A stretch of DNA of 64,000 nt, taken from positions 1 to 64,000 of the forward strand of contig JAGQDJ010000615.1 in assembly GCA_022885665.1 (NCBI GenBank), in the 5' to 3' direction. This DNA comes from Triops longicaudatus. Lineage: Eukaryota; Arthropoda; Branchiopoda; Notostraca; Triopsidae. Positions within the stretch are counted from its first letter, which is position 1. Each line of letters opens with the position of its first letter. Position numbers and translations under genes: made by a program. This document shows, in pieces, positions 20,969 through 32,041 of this stretch. The notes beneath the pieces are model-generated. The model searched no databases. It saw nothing but the letters and a program-made list of their open reading frames with translations, and was not told the DNA's origin.

Positions 20969-23051
20969 TCACTTGCGAAGAAATAAACACCGAATAAGAA
21001 GAGCCACAATTTCTAGGATGGAGATAATACTGGCTCCTAAAAATAGTCCTAGACTGCCGCCAATTTCACCTAATCCGAAACAGCATGTTAACTATATGTT
21101 ATTTTCTTATCTAAGAATAGTTTTAAAACAATTTTACCAAGAAATTTTAAGAACGAGTTGACATGGTTGACGTATACTTGGTAGTTGTAAGACTGGTGGA
21201 AAAAGTGTAATACGATTGGGTCCTTTCTATGTATAAACTGCCATAAGTCGGCTCGTTGATCATGCAATACGAGAGTAAACTTACATTGGGTCTGTTTGCT
21301 CACCAAATATTTGATTCAAATAGCCTAGATGGTCGGTATTGAATCCTGCGTAGCTGGGCGATATTTGATATATTTCTTTAACACATTCTATCGGACAGTA
21401 TCCAGGCGGTGGATCTGCGAAAGTAAAATTATTATTCTTTCTTAAAACAAAACGTAATTCGGTTTTACTGCTTTCTGTGGTATTATCTGCGTCTATTGCG
21501 ATATTTATTATGGTATAGGGATCGCAAATCCGACTCGCTCCTGTATTGATATTTCGCAACAATGAGAGTTGCTTAACGTATCTTCTTCTCTTACCGTAGT
21601 TGTCGTAAAAGACTGCAGAGCAATTTGCTTTTTGTTTAAATTTCTTATGCCAGAAAGTTGTGAGACAATTTGCTTCGCTGTACTGGTCGTACTCAGGTGT
21701 AAGGTTAGCCTTGTAATTTGCATCTTGATTGTCAACGCATGAATACGGAGCAAGTAGATTGCTTTTCAGTTCCATGTTATTGTGCTGAGAAAGTTCTTTT
21801 AAATAATTTGCCACTTAGCATCGTTTGACCTTACCAATGTTTTATAGATCGGTAGTAACGCGCACGTACCGGGTTGCGCGAAGCGCCCGTCGTAGTGTAG
21901 TACGTAGTTGACAGGTACGGCGGGACTTGACACTGCATAATAGATGCCTCTTGGCAGGATGTATTCTAATTTGACTAGGTTAGGGTCGAACACTAGAGTA
22001 AAAAAGCAATAAGCACTTAAGCAAATAGTTACTTTTTTATGGTGCGATCTGGATTGTTGTTTGTTTGATACGGTAAAGCCTTGTACTGTACACTATGATT
22101 ATTATATTATAATTGTTATTATATTCACCTATATTGTCATATAAATTTGGCCTGATGTAAACTACAAATCCGGCATTTCTGGAATCATATTTTTGGAACA
22201 GAAATTTGCCGTGTGTCGAAATACAAGTGCCGTACATGCTAACTGTCGTATGGGACTGGAAAAAGTGTTCACAGCAATAGGTGACGTTGTACTCTTTGTA
22301 GTCCAAACTGCAAGCCCAAACTATTTCATTACACCTGTAAGGAATTAATTGATTTTTTTATTATTATTAGTCAGGGGTAGATGGTAGTTTTGGGGATCTT
22401 CATACTTGCGAGTTGCTGTTTTTAGTATGTATGACATGTTCAAAGAACGATTGAGCAAAATGTTGTCAAAGTCTTCCTTGAACCCGTTCAGTAGACTGCG
22501 ATCATTGTAAAACTTTTGGTGAGCTCCGTATTCAGCAAGACCGAAAGTTAAGTACGAAGCCATTGTGTTATTGAAACCCATGTCTAAAATGTATATTTGA
22601 TATATTTATTATTATTATTTATATATTGTAAGGCCAAGTTGGAGTTGTTAACATATTTTACCGTTGAGTCTGCTGGCGCTGAAGATCGAAGTATCGCAAA
22701 TGTGGACATCTGGCAAACGCATGGGTTGGTTCTTTTTGTAACCATTTTGTACAAAAATTTCGGTGGTCAAGCTGCCACTGAATAAGTTGACCGTACTGTG
22801 GTGAATCATTATGATGACAATGCCGGCCAATACGGTAATAATAAAAGCCCAAGCGATTCTCAGGTACCACATCTCGTTGTAGTCCACAAGATGCACAAAA
22901 CCGTGATTCGCTGTTTGGCGGCAGAAATTACTCATTTGCTCACATAAGGCTTGTTTGAACTTGGTACGTTTACTTTCCCATATAAATTTTTTGACAGTTG
23001 TGTTAGTTGCAGAGTACATTTCTTTCAACCAGCTCAGGGGCGATGACGGTC
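20969..23051 (-). CDS. DEG/ENaC amiloride-sensitive sodium channel (pickpocket-like)
   Basis: Two-pass trimeric cation channel subunit at the plasma membrane. Seven minus-strand exons agree in phase: 23051-22662, 22583-22406, 22334-22129, 21992-21870, 21813-21285, 21226-21138 and 21069-20969. From the first in-frame Met (23019) the product is 527 aa. The cytoplasmic N-terminus holds the gating His-Gly motif (FCRQTANHGFVHL). TM1 is about residues 51-71 (WYLRIAWAFIITVLAGIVII). The large ectodomain has paired cysteines (VTYCCEHFFQSHTT, YGTCIS, YCPIECVKE) and N-glycosylation sites. The C-terminal exons give FLKFLGEIGGSLGLFLGAS, carrying the GxS selectivity filter at the start of TM2, then a very short basic tail (CLFLRK). 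The first exon may be longer: acceptor TACTGCAG at 23052 suggests an upstream exon that I could not place. Introns of about 58-90 bp are typical of this locus. Confidence 0.9.
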
Positions 23052-23091
23052 CTGCAGTAATTAGGTCCCTGTCAGGATTGAATGTAGTCAC

Positions 23092-24767
23092 TTGGTCACG
23101 CGGTACAACTTACATGTCAATTTTTTTCTTCTGCGCAGCTCCGCTAGGCGATTGGGGTAATTTAATCAGCAGTAATGTCTATGATTAATTATTTATTTGC
23201 ACAAAACCTGTACACTAAAGGTTGCGAGACATTAATTCTGGACAATTTGTCTTGATTGAGTCACGCCTGCAATTTATTATCCAAATAGGCTGACCTTGTG
23301 TACAGAAAAACAATCTTTACACTCTGTACATTATTTAGTTGCTGCCACGTTTTTAGCAAAAAATTAGCTTATAGTCTCGAAGCCTTACAAAAGAGAGAAG
23401 AACTTACCAGTTCAGGCCGAAGCCTATTACAAAAAAGCAATAACAATAAGCAAATACCTCATAAAGAGAGGGTAGGGACAAAAGTGACGTTACGCGAAAG
23501 TAACAAAAGCCATAACTTTCAAACGAGATTTTTTTTTGTGGCTGTAAAAAATCACAGTCATGTGACAAACCATTAAGTTGCACTATACAAAGCTGCACGT
23601 GGAATGATTGAAAATTTATCAAGATATTCAATCAACTCTATCCTCTAGCTTTTTTAGAAGCTAGGGAAACTTTCTCACCCGTTGCGTTCACTATAGATGA
23701 CCAAAAATTGCAACAAAATGTTTTTTGAGCTCACTGAATGCTAGTGAACAATATGTGAAAAGCTAAGACACCACAGTACCATTGTTACTTTAGAGGACAA
23801 CTAGAAATACCAGGACACTTGTTGAAACGGTTGTAACAGCCGATTTCTCGACCACGGGAAACGCTTCGTGAAAAACGGCGACGCTGCACGACGTTGATCG
23901 CTTTGGAGCTCAGAATTGTCGGATCTGAAGGAATGAGAAATCCATCACAGAAAGGTTAGTGGTTGTCTTAATTTAAGTACACGAAGCTACTGTAAATGAT
24001 TACGAGGGAAATGACTGTAATTTGTGTAATATAACAATAGAAACTGTTTACATTTAGGACGTCGTCATGATAATTGTGCGGCGTTTGAAAATGGCCCTCA
24101 TAACACGTAGCATTTGTCCGTCTATTTACACAACTTTTCTTATCCTATGCTATTTCTTGACGAAAAAAACTAAAATCTTCCAATATTGCTTGTGACTGTA
24201 ACTGCATACCTTCGTTACGATACGTTTACTGTGTCATAAGAAATTTAATTGGTGAAATTTTTCATGGGAAAACGCACGTTGAACACGATATTACATTAGT
24301 CTCCACGGGTTACACAGTTATACCAAAGGAAGGCCGCCTGTTTTAATGCTAGTTTTATCTTATTTTACGTTTTTGAGAAGCATACAATAGCTAACAGATT
24401 GAAGAGATACACGTGCATCTAGTAGTTGTACAATCCCGTGTTAGTAAAGTTCGTGCTACGAGAAAAAAGGGACAAGGTGCGAAATGTTACTATTGTCCCT
24501 ACCCTCCTCCACTCAAGTCCTGTAGCTGCGTCACAGAAATTCGACAGTTATCAGTGTCACATAAAATATTGTAATTTATCCATAATTAATAGTGTCCTCT
24601 ACCATTATAAGAGCCCGCGCAGGTTTTGTGTATTTAGAGGTAAGTGTGCAACCAGAGGGGTTAGCCCCCCCCTCCCCCCGAAATGTTGGTATTATAATGG
24701 GGAACACGCTGGCTTTAAAAATTAGCAATATGGATGTACGGAAGAAACATTCTATTCCCGTCCTCAC
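23092..24767. other. Intergenic region upstream of the channel gene
   Basis: Should hold the promoter and possibly a 5' exon of the DEG/ENaC gene. A strong donor-like CAT|GTAAGT lies on the minus strand at about 23112-23117, but I could not tie it to an exon. Confidence 0.4.
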
Positions 24768-25149
24768 CTCCGTTTCCTTCAAATATTCTTTCTTCATGCG
24801 TTCACTGAATAACTTAGCCACACTCGTCTATAGAAACATTGGCACAAACGAGCCTAGGACGAGTATCATCAAGGCCCAAAAGCTACGCAGCCAAATCAAT
24901 TCATTGCTATCCACAAAGTGGGAAAATCTATGAATAGATGTCGTCTTATATGAAATCTTACCGCTTGAGCTTGCTTAAAACTGCGGACAGTTCTTGCCCG
25001 GCGTTCCCTAAGGAATTCTTTGACTTTCAACTCCTGTTGCTGACACATTTCTGTGGTAAATTGTGTAAGGTATTGTCGAGCATACTTCTGCTGTGTGCTT
25101 GACTCTTGCGTAAAATTGTGTGTTGGGAATGGTATTTCGACATTGCATG
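24768..25149 (-). CDS. Probable exon(s), possibly PLGRKT-like, structure unresolved
   Basis: The best part is 25149-24962: acceptor-like GTGAG, a 62-codon frame (VEIPFPTHNFTQ to CQQQELKVKEFLRERRAR to VRSFKQAQA) and a strong donor GCG|GTAAGA. Just downstream, in another frame, lies a hydrophobic segment (NELIWLRSFWALMILVLG) followed, after an in-frame TAG at 24828-24830, by LFSERMKKEYLKETE and a donor at 24767. The order (basic RER helix, membrane segment, ERMK...ETE) resembles plasminogen receptor PLGRKT from memory. The phases of the two parts do not join with any canonical acceptor I can find, and the TAG is unexplained. It may be a decayed copy or need splice sites I missed. Confidence 0.35.
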
Positions 25150-27121
25150 CTCACATATAATACAAAGTTACGCTACGCTACAGGTGTTCGTAAATTATAC
25201 TCCTATTTACGATTTTATGATGAGAGCGCTGAATACTTTTGACGCGTATTGTAACTTACAGTGAATTACTGCAACTGGTAAATTTTCTTATGAAAGATCG
25301 CGTTTACCGTGCTTTCGATAGAACTTTAGCGTCAAGGCTAGAGAAAAACGTGGCTGCCACTTCTGCTTTATCGATGAATTGTGTTCGGAATCCAACTAAG
25401 AAAAACCATACTTAGTTATGTTAACTACATGAAATGTATAATAACAATTTCGAAAGTAAGAAATTTTGAGTATTAGCTACATTTTGCACCTTATATCACA
25501 TAGACCTTTTGGAGATGTGGTGAAAATGTGGAGTAGTATGAGCGAATATTTAAGAAATAGTCACAAGGTCCTGGATATCGTAAGGACTAAACAAGATCTT
25601 CTTTAAAGGCACATCACCTCTACAAACACTCACAAGTGCTATTATATCAAGGCAGAAACTTAGTTTTAGCGTTTCTGCCAGTCTTTTTTTTTTGCAAATA
25701 CAGTTTGATCCAGTTCAATTTTGGTATTATTAATGTATTTTGCCTATTTTCACTTAATTAAAAGTCCGTCGTGGGCGATTCAACTTTCAGGCAACGGAGA
25801 TCCTTCTTCACGGAAATTAACACAAGAAAATCTTTACGGAGTTTTCCTTACGGAAAACTTTTCAATGCACTGGGACACCACGAAACTGTGCAAATGTATT
25901 TATTCTGTCTAAACGCTAGCAAATAATACGGAAGAAATATATTTAGGTTTTCTGACGGAATATCTACTCCTCCATGATTTAGAGTAGCCCTATCAGTTTT
26001 GGCAAACCTTGGGTATGCACTGAGACAACAATATTAAACCACAGAGACAAATGTAACAAAAATAACAAATTGTTTCTTTTCATAAACATGACAAACCTAA
26101 ATTTTGATCACAAACCAACTTCGTAGATATCATGGGAGAAACGAATGGACCAACTCAGCACGTTCTATTCAAGCTCGGGAGTATACCTCCCTCTGAACTC
26201 CGCTATCTCCCTCTGAACTCGAGTCTCTCCTCCATTCAAAAACACAAGTTCATCCACTAAAGACATGTTCATAAACTAAACTCTAAAATTGAATAAATAG
26301 TACTTATACTTCAAGAGAAACCCGGTGGAAATAACTGGTAATGAGTTCCTTCAAAAAATACGGACCAATTCTTTTTGAAGTTGCAACCCACTTTTGTTTT
26401 CCATTTCCAATCTTGCAGTATTGTAAAAAAAAAGTTGTGTGCATGGAGATAGTAAAAGGTTAACGTTTACTAGTGATATCGATGGTACAACACGGTGGGT
26501 TTTCGCACTGAAATCGTCACATAATAGGGAATGTCTCGAGGAAAAAGAGAGACAGGCCTAAAGTTCCTTACAAGATTACTGAGTTAGATAATTTTCACAT
26601 TTTATTGATTTTCTCTTACAGCTATCGAACAGGACTTACTCCACCGCTTCATCTTGCACCAATTTCGATTTATAGGGCTCAATAAAGTCTAAGAGTAGGG
26701 AATGTCTCGAAGAAAAGGAGAGGCAGGCCTACAGTTCTCTACAAGATTACTAAGTACTGAGATTACGGAGTATATATATATTTAATATTTCTTCACTAAA
26801 CAATAAAAAATGGTATTACGCTTTGAAATATGACTTCCGTTAAGTTTGCCACACCAGCGAGGTATATCTTCCTGTATTCCGAAGAAATACTTGATAGTAA
26901 ATGTGTGGACGCTGAAACAATCCGCAAGCATGGGACAGTAATCTCGTTTCTTGCAGAACCAGTCTCAGTTACAATAGCGTCGCACGAACCGTCGATGTTC
27001 CCGGTTGGTCAATGCTTACCTTCATCACAGATAATACTGTGTTAAGCCACGCTGAAGTCCTTTCCTCTGGTTCGATCGAGATAGCAAGCTCATCAGCGTG
27101 CTGTATTTCGTTATTGGATGG
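25150..27121. other. Intergenic region with local duplications
   Basis: No exon recognised. It holds the duplicated motif at 26526-26757 and a two-copy 20-bp repeat (CTCCCTCTGAACTC at 26187 and 26207). Confidence 0.45.
26526..26757. repeat. Diverged direct duplication, 60-bp units about 170 bp apart
   Basis: GGGAATGTCTCGAGGAAA at about 26527 and GGGAATGTCTCGAAGAAA at about 26698 start two copies that stay similar through ACAGGCCTA and TACAAGATTACT. No coding content. Confidence 0.7.
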
Positions 27122-28907
27122 CTACTCAGGTACGACTTGAAGACGAGCTCCACTCATGAAATCCAACGCTTCTTCCGCACACAAAGTCGACCGGTTGTCG
27201 ACCACTCCTTCATTACAAAAGAATGGAGCTGACCCACTATTGCCAAATGTGACCTCCGTTCCGATCGATTCTTCCTCAGCTAGTAACAATATAACCGTGT
27301 TATTGGCTTCAAGAGAGGGATAATTTCCGTAATCTGCAGTTCCTGACCTTTCTTCAGTCGAAAAAGCCACCTGACATGATTCTACGGATGGGGGGTGCCA
27401 AAGACGCCTCTTAGATCGGAGCTGGACATTTGAACCAAAGCCATCGAAAGATGTCCGACTATCCTCCGTACACTCCAGCGGCGAAGTAGTCGAGGGCGTT
27501 CCAAACTCTGGAGTATTCTCACGAATGTTCTCAGAAGACACTAAAGAAAAACGACAACAAACTAAGTTTTTCAAAAGGACGTTAATAAAAAAGCAAAAAG
27601 TAAGTACAGTAGACTCCTAATCTGTCAGGAACGGAAATGGGCACTATCAAAGCTGGCCAGGTTAATTCACGACATTGAATTTTACTTACATTCATTTCAT
27701 TTACGGTGAATTTGAATTCAATTTGTCCCTTACTGTAAAAAGTTTAAACTCATTGTACTTGACGTTAAACCCGATTAAATTCACAGGACATGACTAACAA
27801 AGAAAAAGGGTTCACTTTTTAGAAAATTGACTTGAAGGACGCGCTATACACATACGCCCCTTACGGAAATACGAAAAATATTCTAAAACCGCCCATTAAA
27901 CGCATAAACAAGGTTCCTGAAATACGAAATTTATGTTGAAATATAGAGACCTATTACGCATTCGCTGGTTATGCTTAAAAGTGAGTAATTTTCTTTAATT
28001 TTCAAATTAAGTTAATTTTATTTAATTTTGGGACAGACTGTCAAAAATTTAACACGAATTCTTTGAGTAGACAGGTGCGGTTAAACAGAAAACCGGTCGG
28101 ACAGTACAAAGAAAAAAGGGAGCCTATTGTAATCACAATTGAAACTTTTAAACTAAACATTTTAGTCAGCTTACCTTCTGGAAATTTTACCTTGAATTTA
28201 AGGGCTCTTGATATAGTAGCATCAGTTTTAACTGGCTTTTCATCCAGCACGGGAGAGTTAATCGGCGTAAAGGACGTGTTAGGTTGCTGCAAGTTATTTC
28301 AGATACCTTCAATTGCAAGCATGGGCCTACTGTTAAAAGCCTCTTCTGAACAATTTAATAGGTACTGCATGGCGTTGCGTATCATCTGTAATCCACTATA
28401 CAAAGTATCATACGCATTGCCCACCTTCTAAATAGAAATCTACAATGGTGAAGATACCGTACAACTTATAAATGTTCAATGTTACTGTCTCGTCACAATT
28501 GGGGGGTAAGTAATTTGTCTGGAGCATGCAGTATCCGCCGAGCCCCGTATCTATGAGAGTAAATCGAGGATGCGGATCTAAAAAAATACAAAGTAAAGTT
28601 AAACTCTAATTATTGTGAAGAAATTCGTTGAATCGTACCCTCGGTCTTGCCATATGTAAAATCCGAACTCGTTTCACTAACAACATACAGAAACTAATGC
28701 AAAAGCTTTGCAAAGGCTGATAAACAAAAAGTTAACATTTTCCGGCAGTGTTTGTTGTCCAGCGTGCTACACTGGCTGTCTATTACATTGAAACGAGCAA
28801 TGGGCTTCAGATCACTAGGGAGCGAAACGCTGCTACACTCGCAAAGAAGACCATACATCCAAGAGCCAATGGCAGTTGAGAGCAGCAACGAGGCTTGTTT
28901 CCTTCGA
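27122..28907 (-). CDS. Unrecognised membrane or secreted protein
   Basis: Minus-strand exons with matching phases: 28907-28737, 28676-28639, 28577-28486, 28286-28175 and 27540-27122, plus an extra exon at 28427 onward. Introns are 58-60 bp except the last. The 5' end is missing: the first exon starts in phase 2 after TCTACTTCAG and has no suitable Met. It opens with a possible signal-anchor (RRKQASLLLSTAIGSWMYG), then a cysteine-bearing region (CECSSVS, SQCSTLDNKHCRK, GGYCMLQTNYLPPNC), then a Pro/Ser/Glu-rich region (QPNTSFTPINSPVLDEKP) and a long acidic tail ending RLQVVPE. The FTLIDTGLGGYC segment loosely recalls the DEG/ENaC pattern around its cysteines, and the channel gene is 4 kb away, but this is not enough to assign a family. 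No function is proposed. Confidence 0.6.
28299..28427 (-). CDS. Possible alternative (stop-containing) exon of the 27122-28907 gene
   Basis: Acceptor CTATTTAG before 28427 starts an open, protein-like frame (KVGNAYDTLYSGLQMIRNAM, then LLNCSEEAFNSRPMLAIEG) in phase with the preceding exon. It runs into an in-frame TGA at 28299-28301, after which the same frame stays open through the next exon. No canonical donor joins it in phase to the exon at 28286. It could be a stop-containing cassette exon or a mark of decay. Confidence 0.4.
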   Translation of the reverse strand, partial: KVGNAYDTLYSGLQMIRNAMQYLLNCSEEAFNSRPMLAIEGI

Positions 28908-31900
28908 CTGAAGTAGAGCTTCGAATTTTGCTTTATTACACATTTACCATCAAACCTCTCTCCAACCTTCCTTCCCCCTTTTTTTCGGAGGTATCGCAAG
29001 TTCTCTTTTTGTCGAGTTTATGGTTTGTTCGTAATACGTCAGGGTTGGGAACACTTTCGCCCTGTTCACATAACGTGACTTAAAACTGGATTATGCGCGA
29101 CTACTTGACCTTCAAGCGTCGCTTTGATTCAGCGTAAGTCACGGAGTGTGAAAAAGGTTAAAACTTCGTCGCGAGAGATGAGATAGAGGTATTTTTTCTA
29201 TTATTGTTTAATACTTCTTGTCGTTTCTTTTTGTGCTGAAGAGTGTTTTGTGACGGTTTTGTTCAATGTATCATTAACACAACTAGGGTAATTATAGCTA
29301 GTAAGAATTCGAAAAACGATATTTTCTATAAAAGAGGGTCACCATCAATCGGGGTCACTTGTAACGAAAAAACGTACATTTTAATTATTCTTGTCTATTT
29401 CGGCTAACTTGGAATAAAAAGGGAATACAAAGATTTCATTATTTAGAAAGTCTTACGCAATCGAATGGGTTATTGGATTTTTGTTTCCGTGGTAGCGTGT
29501 GTATTTCATTTTTTAATTACTCGTTCGAAGTTACCGCACGCTGGTTCAACTTTGAACACGAAGAAGAAATTAAGCGACCAAAAAAAAAAAAAAAATCAGA
29601 AACGCAATAAAATTTTGGCGGAAAATCTATTCTGGCATAGTTATTGTGGATCATTAAACACACTTGACCATTTTCTTTAAAGAAAATAAACCTCAGTTAT
29701 TTTAGGAAAAATATGAATGACAACAGAACAGCGGAAAAACAGGAAATTAATCCTGAGTACGCTAATTGCGGCTTTTACAATTATTTTTGAATCCCTATGT
29801 CCACAGTGTGGTAAAAAATGAGAGGGGTGGGGGCTGAGTTGAGTTTTCGTACGCTTTTCCACCACAATTCTCTCCGCTCGAAAATCTCATAAGCTATAAG
29901 CCGGGAAAAGAGTTGGAGTTCGCTAGGTACCTTTGAACATCGAATTTGCTTGGGGGTTATAGGCTGGGAGTGTGTTTTGAAGTAAGTGATAGAAGGGCTG
30001 TCAATGCATTATTTTCTTGGACAAAAACTGAACTTCTCTCATTTACCTCTTGGCAGTGAATACTCTAGTGCACTAACAATTGCTATAAATGCCTTATATT
30101 CAGCCTCCTATCACGCAGTGTTCGAAAAGAGCGACATGGTTTTTGATAGCCTATTTATCACGAAGCTGAAGACACCTATGTATTGCGTGTTACTGGGCAG
30201 TAGACGGCCTACTGTTAGCCATAAAATATTCAAAGCTACCCTGTGTGTCCCGAATAACCCCACTTAACGTTATTTCTTGCAGAAAAAGGTGAAATAAACA
30301 CTCTCGTAAAAAAGTTTGAGGTACGAATAATAATACTAATGAGGTCACGCAATGAGTACAAAGCAGACCAGTGTACAGACTTATGAAAGCTCTTTTAATG
30401 ATATTAGATAATTTTGCCAAAATAGAGGGACAAATCTTTTGCATCATTTTGTACATATTTGCACCACAACAAATATTTCCATCTTCCGTATACCTAATCT
30501 AACTTACATCTCGAAACCTAATCTTCCGTAACTTAGCTCAGTCTAATGAAGCCGACAAGTGTAAAACAGTCAGGTACATAGAAGAGAACATCTGTAAACT
30601 CTAGGACGAGTGCCGAATTATGGACGAATGACGAATGTGAACTCGCAATGCCTCTAAATATGCGCGCATGTCTCAAAATGCCAATAAGGAACATTTGAGA
30701 TAAGAATATTTTGTTTGCTTCGTAAGTAAAGCAAATATTGGTATGACACCTTGTAACTGTAAAAACAGGGAGATGACTGTAACTAACAATATTATATATT
30801 AAGGTTTAACAATATTATTTTGTAGTCGTCGTCGGAAACATATTTTATTCCGTCGCAGTCAAATGCATTTAAATGCAGAAGGCTGTAAGCCAATTTGAAA
30901 TAAATCCTGGTTTCCTTACGTACCCAACGCGTTTACAAAAGCACTTAACTTGGCTTATGTACTCACATTGCGCCAGACGTCCCGCTCCTTAGGTATACCC
31001 GCAGGGAGTTGCAAGGTCATATCCATTGGTACACTGAGAATTTTTTTTTTTTTGGTTTCATATGCACAAGTTGTTGAGTTACTGATTATCTCGCAATAAT
31101 TTTCAAAACAATTTTTCAGTTTTATTACCAGCAATAATACAACACACGCTTCCGCATTCTAAAACTGTTATCTATTATTATAAACCAACAGAAATTGTGG
31201 CTTCATCTGTACAGCTGTATACCGTACACGATAATTAACTAGTTTTTCAATATGGCACTAGTACCCAAGGTATCACAATTTCACGTGACGGCTTTACATC
31301 CCACTTGGACGATTTTCCGTTACACTTGCGTCTCCCCAAAAAAGAGGCACATACTTTTCTTCATATTCTTTTTTTTCCATAGAAAGGAGATCTCCCTTAT
31401 CAATAAAAGAAATAGCTTTCAAGTAACACTTCCTATACCCTAACCTATCTCTCTGATGACAAAAAATTCAGCTTTGAGCATACCGAGAGCTGTGTTGTGA
31501 TCTATTGGCCTTCATCAAGACTCCCTGTCCTCCCTCACACATTCTTAGCCTTTGATTATGAAGCGATATGGCAGCGATTCCAGCAGGCATAGGCACTCCT
31601 CTACAGATCTCTGCACAAACTTTTGTTCGTTAAACAAGTGAAAAGGTAGAAACTGACGAACGGGAGAAGGAAGAACGAGAGCTGAGCTGGGGATTTATTT
31701 TATAAATAAAAAAAAATTAGGAAAAAAAGAAATTAATCATTGCCAAGAATGGCTGCACTGCGCAATTCTAAAGCTTTTAAACCTTTTCTTGAGTAAAAAA
31801 ATGTTACGTTATAATCGGTTTGCCCTTATTCTTTCTGCTGCGTACTAACGACGCTCTTCATGAGTAAAGTAGCATTTACGTCTTCTACGCAAAGGGACGA

Positions 31901-32041
31901 TTAGCAGACAGGAATCTTGCGCATATCTGCATGTAAAGGAACACATAGTTTTGCCTTCTTTTTAGCGGGAAATCTGCTCCAGTCCCAGAATTAGTCTCTT
32001 TCTTTCCGGTTGTAATCCCAAGCATGCCACTGTGCTTACTG
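28908..32041. other. Intergenic region
   Basis: AT-rich, about 3.1 kb, between the unknown gene's visible 5' exon and the EXT1 stop. The missing 5' exon(s) of the former are probably here. Small open frames on both strands lack convincing splice context. Confidence 0.4.

Noticed and set aside
28395..28485. A 30-nt GT...AG stretch (28428-28457) as a mini-intron between exons 28577 and 28427
   Set aside because: Using it gives an immediate stop in the joined frame, whereas the donor at 28485 (58-nt intron) keeps phase and fits the locus's usual intron size.
29986..30456. Open frames of 93 (plus) and 88 (minus) codons between the unknown gene and EXT1
   Set aside because: No splice partners, no recognisable motif, and both strands open at once; likely chance.
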